NCBI RefSeq assembly: GCF_902713425.1
Contig: NC_081243.1
Location: 6,553,345 to 6,617,344 of the forward strand
Length of the DNA: 64,000 nt
Reading direction: 5' to 3'
Source: Acipenser ruthenus
Taxonomy: Eukaryota; Chordata; Actinopteri; Acipenseriformes; Acipenseridae
Shown: positions 56,755 to 64,000 of the stretch, one piece after another
Numbering within the stretch: the stretch's first letter is position 1
How the letters are laid out: each line of letters opens with the position of its first letter
Notes under the pieces: model-generated
The model's database searches: none
What the model was told of the DNA's origin: nothing
The model's input: the letters and a program-made list of their open reading frames with translations, nothing else
Position numbers and translations under genes: made by a program

Positions 56755-57012
56755 CTACTCGGCAGAACCCCCATGTCTGATGCCATGGATTGTGTGAAGA
56801 TGGAATCTGTCCCCATTAAAGAGGAGCTCCCTAAACTTGAACTGGTCCCCATTAGACTGGTTTTCTCTGGATTGCCTTCCCTCCCCATGAAACAGGAGAT
56901 GCCATGTGACAGCATCAAGTCAGAGGTGTCTGGTATTAAAGCTGAGAGCAATGAACTGGAGATCCCCCAGACAGCAGGACCAGTTCCCATTAAAGAAGAG
57001 GTGCTGGAAATG
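56755..57012 (+). CDS. Zinc-finger-type gene, N-terminal exon A (acidic, sumoylation-motif rich)
   Basis: The exon is bounded by a good acceptor (polypyrimidine then AACTGCAG) and a donor (ATG/GTATGT). From the ATG at 56773 it encodes 80 residues and ends in phase 0. It is acidic and carries repeated psi-Lys-x-Glu motifs: VKME, IKEE twice, IKSE and IKAE. N-terminal regions of this style precede C2H2 finger arrays in fish and frog zinc-finger proteins, where such motifs recruit SUMO-dependent corepressors. Two inverted CCAAT boxes (ATTGG at 56656 and 56699) lie just upstream, so a promoter close by is possible. No finger exon is in the window. Confidence 0.65.
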
Positions 57013-57610
57013 GTATGTATGAAATATATTGTGTTGTGTAGATGCCATTAACTTGGTAATGATGTTTAACCCACAAACTTCTCCTCTTTCCTTTGTGCTG
57101 GTAACATGCATGTATTTCTTAAGTGCTGTCCTCATCAAAGTGAGTGCACTCTCCTCTGTGAGAAATCAGTTTTCAACCCGGCTCCAGCCTGGAAAGGACA
57201 TGGTGTTTGAGGGTCCCATTTCTTTACTTCAATGCCACATTTTATAGGTGATGGATATTATACTAATTATTTATCACACGTAAGCACTTCATTTCTCTAG
57301 CCAGATTGTGATTGCTGTCCGTAATCTCCATAATGGCAATCTTTTTAAATTATGCTAAAATCAAAACTGTTCTACAGTATTTTGCATTTTTTAAGTTTGC
57401 ATTGTCTGTCTGTCTTGCTGTTTTTCTTTCTGTTCTCTGTGTCTTTCTATCTGTGTGTCCTAATGAGGTAAAACACAAAAAATCAGAACTCTATCGGCTC
57501 TCGGTATTGGCCAAGTCAATCTTATCTGGGCACGTCTAACTTTTATTAAAGTGTAAAAACTTGTCTGGATATTAACAATGGAGGTTATAATTGCATGAAT
57601 GTTACTCAAC

Positions 57611-58061
57611 TGCCCAGTCCCTGACCACATTCCGGCGCCTCCTTAAGACTCAACTCTTCAAAGAGCACCTGTAGAACTCCTCTGTTTGTATCCTGGGACA
57701 CTATCACCCTTCATGTAAATGTGCTTTATTTTGCTCTTATCAGCCCCTATTTTACTGCATTTAATCCTGTACTTCAGAATACTGTAATCTGCCAAGTTTT
57801 TAACCTATAGTACTTTGTATTTAATCACATCCTGATGTAACTATCACTATTTAGTCATATCCTGATGTAACTATCACTATTACCTGCTGTATTATTGAAT
57901 TGTGGTTTGTCAAACTTGTACTTTACTTGAACAAAAGTTATTGTATTTCTTGCTCTTATTGTATTACTTGTATTGTAACGCTTGAAATGTTTTTGCTTGC
58001 GATTGTAAGTCGCCCTGGATAAGGGCGTCTGCTAAGAATTAAATAATAATAATAATAATAA
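57611..58061 (+). mobile_element. L2-type LINE 3' end
   Basis: The 3' UTR is the same as in the nested copy at 12666-13478, here on the plus strand: CTGACCACATTCCGGCGCCT, then ACACTATCACCCTTCATGTA, the tail CTGGATAAGGGCGTCTGCTA and an (AAT)n end. An internal piece (ATCCTGATGTAACTATCACT) is duplicated. It sits in the intron between exons A and B. The rest of the intron (57013-57610) shows nothing else. Confidence 0.9.
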
Positions 58062-58126
58062 CATGCAGGGACTTCATTTTTAAACATATTTTGATAGCAT
58101 TTTTTATTTATTTTTTCTTCTTACAG

Positions 58127-58622
58127 CAGCTACCAAGCAGAACAGTGTGTGATGCCATGAACAGTGTGAAGATTGAAACTGACCTGATTAAAGAGGAGCT
58201 CCCTGAACTTGAAGTGGTCCCCATTAGACTTTTATCTGCACTGGCTTCCCTCCCTATTAAACAGGAGCTCTGTGAGATCAAGCCAGAGGTGTCTGCTGGG
58301 ATTAAAGCTGAATGCAATGAATTGGAGATCTGCCAGACAGAACCAGTTTCCTTGCAAGAAGCAGTGCTGGAAATAATGCATATTAAACTGGAGCCCCTCA
58401 AAGTGGAGTTTGAACGCTTGGAACCAGGGAGGGAAGAATTGGAGGATTTGAAAGTAGCCCCCCCTGCGCTGGGTCCTGTACGCCTGCGGGCGTGTAGTGT
58501 GGTGCTGAAGAGAATCTGCCTGAGAGTGCAGGGCGCTGGAGCGGAAGCCAGCTCTCCCAACAGCATGCAAGGATGTGGAAAGGAAGATGGGGGGAGCTCA
58601 CATTCAGAGTGCAGTCCAGCAG
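58127..58622 (+). CDS. Zinc-finger-type gene, N-terminal exon B (paralogue of exon A)
   Basis: An acceptor (TTTTTTCTTCTTACAG) opens the exon in phase 0, and a strong donor (CAG/GTGAGT) closes it in phase 1. The first 80 or so residues mirror exon A: SRTVCDAMNSVKIE, then IKEELPELEVVPIRL, SLPIKQE, GIKAECNELEICQTE. It then runs on through IKLE and VKVE and a Ser/Gly-rich linker. Sumoylation-type motifs include VKIE, IKEE, IKQE, IKPE, IKAE, IKLE and VKVE. Since exon A ends and exon B starts in phase 0, A-B splicing keeps the frame, and so would alternative use of either. Downstream exons lie beyond the window or are not recognised. Confidence 0.7.
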
Positions 58623-58782
58623 GTGAGTAGCTGAGTAGCTGTGGCGTTGTCATTATACTGTGTCATATTAACCACAGTAGGACTGAGAGGCAGGGAGCAG
58701 ATGGGTTACACTACTAGCTACTTAAACACTCCTGTTGAAGTTTCACTCCTATTGGCATTCAACTAAAATGGCCCTCAGTATT

Positions 58783-58975
58783 ATTTTCTTAGCAGATGCC
58801 ATTATAATTTGACATTATTTTTTACATACAATTACCCTTTTATACTGTTGGGATTTTACTTGAGCAATCAAGGTATTGTACCTTGTTGAAGGGTACAATA
58901 GCAGTGTCCCCCATCTGGGATTGAACCCACTACCCTCCAGTGAACAGTTCAGAGCCATGCTGCCCTATAGTGTGA
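58783..58975 (-). mobile_element. tRNA-derived SINE with L2-like tail, shortened
   Basis: The same family as 32482-32738. It keeps GGTTCAATCCC and CAGATGGGGGACACTGCTAT, but lacks part of the tail (TTAGCAGATGCCATTATAAT) and the end of the head. Confidence 0.85.
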
Positions 58976-59237
58976 TGTAAGTCAATGGGGAAACAAATGC
59001 CTGTTTAAATCACTTCTTGGTCTGGTCACCAAGTAGAATTATTTTTATTTAGTAACCAAGTATAATCTAATTAAAAACAAAAAACACATTTGTCTTTATC
59101 AAAGCTGTTGAATGATTTGAAAGAGATGGATATTTTAGGTTAAGTATGAAATTGAATAGAACTTGAAATCTTCAACTACTTATAAGCTAAAGAATATTAG
59201 ACACAAGGGGTCCCCATGACCAGGGCTGTGAACCACT

Positions 59238-59405
59238 GCTTTAGAAGTGAAGAGAGGCCATTCAGCCCATCTTGCTCGTTTGCTTGTTAGTAGCTTATTG
59301 ATCCCAGAATCTCATCAAGCAGTTTCTTGAAGGATCCCAGGGTGTCAGCTTCAACAACATTACTGGGGAGTTGGTTCCAGACCCTCAATTCTCTGTGTAA
59401 AAATT
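59238..59405 (-). mobile_element. CR1-type LINE 3' end fragment
   Basis: A strongly 5'-truncated insertion matching the 3' end of the CR1 at 52773 (GAGGCCATTCAGCCCATCTT, ATTACTGGGGAGTTGGTTCC). From 59405 to 59654 there is only AT-rich sequence. Confidence 0.9.
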
Positions 59406-59655
59406 ATTATTAATTATTATTAAATAATTTAATAAATATTATTTTAATAATTATTAATTAAAACATTTTTCATTTAAAAAAAAGTTGAATTTACATGAAA
59501 CTGCAGATTACCTGATGACTCTACTTCAAAACTGAACAATTAAATGTGAATGTATTTACTAAAATTCCAAGTATTTTCTATTCCAAGGGTTCAATATTAA
59601 TCCCAAAGAAATGTCACTGAGGATTTTCTAACCTCATACCAGCAGCAACAATATA

Positions 59656-61211
59656 CAGTGCCATGGAAAATTATTTGCCCCCTGTCTGATATTCTGCATT
59701 TTTGCTTATTTTTGACACTGAATGTTATCAGATCTTCAACCAAAACCTAATATTAGATAAACGGGACCCGGAGTGAACAAATAACCCAATGACCCTGTGT
59801 GAAAAAGTAATCGCCCCCTTAGACTCAATAACTGGTTACGCCACCTTTAGCAGCAATAACTGCAACCAAACGCTTCCTGTAGTTATTGATTATTCTCTTA
59901 CAGCGTTGTGGAGGAATTTTGGCCCACTCCTTCATGCAGAACTGCTTCAAATCAGTGACATTTGTGGGTTTTTGAGCATGAACTGCTCGTTTCAGGTCCT
60001 GCCACAAGATCTCAATGGGGTTTAGGTCTGGACTTTGACTAGGCCATTCCAAAACTTTACATTTCTTGTTCTTCAACCATCCTGATGTAGACTTGCTTGT
60101 GTGTTTTGGATCATTGTCTTGCTGCATGACCTAGGTACGCTTCATCTCATGGACAGATGGCCTGACATTCTTCTGTAGAATTCTTTGATGGAGCAGAATT
60201 CATTGGTCCTTCAATGGTGGCAAGGCATCCAGGTCCTGATGCAGCAAAGGATCCCCAAACCATGACACTACCACCACCATGCTTGACCGTTGGTATGAGG
60301 TTCTTACTGTGGAATGCAGTGTTTAGTTTTCGCCAGACATAACGGGGCCCATGTCGGCCAAAAAGTTCCTCTTCTGACTCTTCTGTCCATAGAACATTGT
60401 TCCAGAACTCTTGAGAATCATCAGGTGCTTTTTCGGCAAACTTGAGACAAGCATCCATGCTCTTAGTGAGCAATGGTTTCCACCTTGCTACTCTGCCGTG
60501 AATCCCATTTTTGCCCAGTGTCTTTCTGATGGTGGAGCCATGAACACTGACCTTAGCTGAGGTGAGAGAGGCCTGCAGATCCCTGGATGTTGTTCTAGGG
60601 TTCTTTTGTGACTTCCTGGATGATTTTATACCTTGCTCTTAGATTTTGGCAGGACGGCCACTCCTGGGAAGATTCACTACTGTCCCAAACTTTCTCCATT
60701 TGGACAATATGGCTCTGACTGTGGTTCGGTGGAGCCCCAGAGCCTTAGAAATGGCTTTGTAACCCTTTCCAGACTGATAGGCATAAACAACTTTTTTTTT
60801 CGGAGGACTTCGGGAATTTCTTTTGTTCATGGCATGATGTGCCTCTAGAACCTCTGTGCTGACTACTTAACTCTGATGGTAAGGGCCAAAGTTGGTCAGA
60901 TTTATATTGGGTAGGGCTGGCCTAAATCAGGCCTGGTTGTTAACCAAAAGTACTCAAACAGCTGACCCTAATTATCCCTTTAATTGGGTTGAGTTAACTG
61001 GGACGGGGCAATAACTTTTTCCCACCTGAAAATTGCATGTTTGATTACCTTGCACACCAAACAAATGAATGAAGCACCAGACTTTGGTGTCATTTTTTCT
61101 CTGACTCCCTCTATGTACTACTACAACCCACAAAAAAATCTGACCAAATACAGTGAAAAATTTGCAAAAAGGTAGAATCATACAGGGGGCAAATACTTTT
61201 CCATGGCACTG
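59656..61211 (-). mobile_element. Tc1-type transposon, complete ends, broken gene
   Basis: The ends are inverted copies (CAGTGCCATGGAAAA, then ATTTGCCCCCTGT), flanked by TA on both sides as Tc1 elements are. The total is 1556 bases, the usual size. The minus strand encodes a Tc1 transposase in pieces. It is listed separately. Confidence 0.95.
59825..60830 (-). pseudogene. Tc1 transposase, broken
   Basis: Three frames cover it: 60639-60830 (helix-turn-helix, KAISKALGLHRTTVRAILSK and SGRPAKI), 60147-60473 (VLWTEESEEELFGRHGPRYV, KHGGGSVMVWGSFAA) and 59825-60127 ([40 protein letters not shown]). The first catalytic Asp of the DDE triad, normally in WTDES, is Glu (WTEES). The other two acidic residues are kept. 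At least two frameshifts or stops separate the frames, so it is inactive. Confidence 0.93.
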
Positions 61212-61213
61212 TA

Positions 61214-63512
61214 CCAGGAATATAACTGGAAACCAGCTGTAAGTTTGTCAAATCATCAGTTATACAGGTGTCCCACACACAGTGATGTAGTCTAGACCAA
61301 ACGTACCGAGACCAATATATATTTTTGTTGTGACCAACCAAACCTAAATTAATTTTTGCTGGAACAACAATAATGGTAATAACTATTTTTGAAAGCTTTT
61401 TTTCTTTTCATTAAACCAAATAAACACAAAAAATGCAACAACTAAAAAGTGTTCTATTGACTTTTTCCAGTTACAATCAATTCACTTTAGGAATGTACAC
61501 CCAGAAAATGTATAAAAACATTTACATGAAATATTTACATATAATTGGAAACATCTGAAGAGAATTTTGAACATGAAACTTGAATCTGCAATTATTTTAC
61601 ACCCTTGTATACCCCAATTAGGAAATTGCCAATTATTCAAAGTAGCTCATTGCTGCAACCCCTGTAGTGACTCGGAAGAGATTGAGTATATTCCTATACA
61701 CATGGAAAACAATTGGCTTACCTAGAAAAAGAAGTTCCCCGCACTCTGTCACCTTTGTGTTACAATGCTTGCACTTTGCCGTCCATTTATTATTGTGTTA
61801 ATCAATTTTAGAATTGATGAAGGCAAACTGAATGACGGCGGCTGCTTCAATGCCATTTCAGCTCGTAGAGAAGAGAAACCTGCGAGGTCTGAATTTGTCA
61901 TGGAAACTGTCAGTAGCTCTGTTTCCATCCAAAACAAAACGCTAAAATGTACTGTATGCGTCTTCGGGGGAGGGGAGCATGACAATGGAAGCAAGCAAAC
62001 AAACAAAAGGTTTTACTCTATCACACGAACACAAACATATTTGCAATTGTGTGTGTAATATACATATATACATACACACGTTAATCGCATGGAAAGTAGC
62101 CTATGGTATTCTGTGAATGCACAAGCAGGCATTTTTAATCATTACCCTCCCACACACACACACGGTAGCCTGCTGAAATAAATTGTTATTGGGACTTTTA
62201 AAATATACCTGTAACTTCATACATTATTACAGTGGGGGCAATAATAATATGGCACCTAAATACACAGCATCAATGCACTGTACAGTTTCAAACCCGGTAG
62301 CAAAAAATGTAGCAAAACACAAAATGCATTTGCACAGACATATGTTATTTTTTGGCTCTACAAAAACATACATAATTCCAAAATACACAACCTCACCATG
62401 ATGGAATGCCAACAAATACATACGATTTTTTGGTTGTGTGTTAAATAAATATGAGAAAAAAATGTATTTATAGCCTAATAAACAAACCAGGAAATTCCCA
62501 GACCGAGACCCGACGGGCCGAGGCCGAGACCTTAATGTGGCCTCGAGACAGAGTCTTGAGACTCCATCTTTGTCCAGACTGCACCTGTTAACAGATTAAT
62601 AAACAATTGATGCAATCTTATGGTTTCAAGATGAATTTAAATTAATAGAAATACACACAATCTGTTTTACACTTCTTGTCCTCTCTCTATTTTCTTATTT
62701 TCTGCGATGAAACATAATCATATTTTAGCGCATTCCATGGTGGTAACGGATACTATTTAATATGGCTTCCTTATCTCAATGCCATACATTGAATTATTTG
62801 ACAATAATTCTCACATAATAGGCTATTTACATTATTTGTAAGTTTGGGAGACAATTCAGTAAGACTGAAAGATATTTGGCCTATTTATTATTTTTATTTC
62901 TGACAGCCTACTCCAGCCATTCTCATTGACAACACTGATCACAGGTCTGTGATGCACAAATCTGGCAAATATGTAAAATGACCATGTAATGTGCACAATA
63001 TGTTCTAGGTCCATTTCTTACTTGAAGTACTTAACATATCTGTGTCCATCAAAAGGGCAAGCTAATGATTCAAAACAGTGAAAAAAAAAATGAATTCTGT
63101 CTTTTAACATTGATATCCAGAAATGTTCATACAGCATAAAGTATAAGTGTTGCTGTTAAGTGAGATTTGCTGCAATTCATTAACCACAGGTGGATGAAGT
63201 CTCAAAAGTAACATTTTTGCTTTTGTGTAGTATTGCTGTACTGGCAGCCTTGATTTATTATTGCCTACATATCCTAAGAGACCAAATCAAACTTGATCAA
63301 CCCACTAATCGCACTTTACAAACTGGTGCTTAATAATATTTATAGTCTGCTTTATTTTGACAGTTGGATGAAAGTATGCCTGTTAAAATGTAGGTAGCCT
63401 TGTTTCAAAGATCAGCTAGATCAGTGGTTCTCAACCTGTTTACCATGGTGGGCCACATATGCAGCTCTCTGTGTTATGTGGGCTGTACCCACACAATAGT
63501 ACTTATTACCTA
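61214..63512. other. AT-rich stretch without a recognised gene
   Basis: No supported coding region. Sequence near 61285 (CTAGACCAAACGTACCGAGA) and near 62505-62575 (CCGAGACCCGACGGGCCGAG, CCTCGAGACAGAGTCTTGAG) resembles end motifs of non-autonomous hAT-type elements in fish, so an old element of about 1.3 kb may lie between. An AC-rich run lies at 62151-62163. Confidence 0.4.
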
Positions 63513-63920
63513 TGTGGTCCTTGACCACATTCCAGTCCCTGACCCCATTCCGGTGCCTCCTTAAGGCTCACCTCTTCAAACAGCACCTGTAGAACTCCTC
63601 TGTTGTATCCTGGGACACTATCACCCTTCATTAAATATGCTTTATTTTGCTCTTATCTGCCCCCTATTTTACTGCATTTAATCCTGTACCTCAGAATATT
63701 GTAATCTGCCAAGTGTTTAATCTGTAGTATTTTGTACTTATCATATCCTGATGTAACTATCACTATTATCTGCTGTATTATTGAATTGTGGTTTGTCACA
63801 CTTGAGAATTATTGTATTTCTTGTTCTTATTGTATGACTTATATTGTAACACTTGAATGTATTTGTATTTGCTTGCGATTGTAAGTCGCCCTGGATAAGG
63901 GCGTCTGCTAAGAAATAAAT

Positions 63921-63926
<6 letters not shown>
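63513..63926 (+). mobile_element. L2-type LINE 3' end
   Basis: Third copy of the same L2 3' end as 57611-58061, 5'-truncated, starting near CTTGACCACATTCCAG and ending with CTGGATAAGGGCGTCTGCTA and AATAAATAAT. It passes straight into an AT microsatellite. Confidence 0.9.

Positions 63927-63985
<59 letters not shown>
63924..63985. repeat. (AT)n microsatellite
   Basis: About 30 AT dinucleotides grown from the A/T-rich tail of the L2 copy. Confidence 0.97.
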
Positions 63986-63986
<1 letters not shown>

Positions 63987-64000
63987 TCACCAATGCCATA

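Noticed and set aside
58108-58653. Minus-strand 181-codon ORF over exon B
   Set aside because: Antisense shadow of exon B, which has good splice sites and a paralogue.

Overview
The window looks like a ray-finned fish genome. A non-teleost such as a sturgeon or paddlefish fits best, but this is inferred from repeat content and not proven. The evidence is vertebrate-type tRNA and 7SL RNA genes, vertebrate histone sequences, L2 and CR1 LINEs, a tRNA-derived SINE with an L2-like tail, Tc1 elements, a fish-type DIRS element, and exons of a fish-style zinc-finger gene.

Region 1 (1-11006) is a tandem array of RNA polymerase III genes. Each roughly 2-kb unit holds tRNA-Asp(-), tRNA-Pro(-), a 7SL (SRP) RNA gene(+), tRNA-Pro(+), a conserved spacer and tRNA-Gly(+). 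One unit is shortened. One unit was entered by a young Ty3/Gypsy LTR element of Gmr1 type (4000-9209) with matching 5-base target duplications. The array stops inside a tRNA-Pro gene where a DIRS-type retrotransposon (11006-16737) begins. That element itself carries a nested L2 LINE. A scrap of array spacer reappears at 17417.

Region 2 (16.7-26.6 kb) is a mix of unassigned sequence, small transposon relics and a decayed histone cluster: an H2A pseudogene, an H3 pseudogene and an H4 tail, two of them with a recognisable 3' stem-loop, then a broken CR1 LINE.

Region 3 (26598-50183) is a tandem triplication of a 7.8-8.0 kb unit. Each unit has an H2B reading frame behind a textbook H2B promoter (CCAAT, octamer, TATA), but the start codon is ATA in all three. 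Each unit also carries a TG microsatellite, a DNA transposon with ~140-base inverted ends and an unassigned transposon protein, a CA-rich tract and a tRNA-derived SINE.

Region 4 (50.2-64 kb) holds AT-rich sequence, a nearly full-length but broken CR1 LINE on the minus strand, two paralogous exons of a zinc-finger-type gene rich in sumoylation-type motifs (the finger exons would lie beyond the window), L2 and CR1 fragments, a SINE and a complete-ended but broken Tc1 element.

The likely working genes are the better-preserved tRNA and 7SL copies and the zinc-finger-type exons. The histone copies look mostly dead or doubtful. The strongest leads are the mixed 7SL/tRNA array, the ATA-start H2B triplication, the Gmr1-type element, and the unassigned inverted-repeat transposon.
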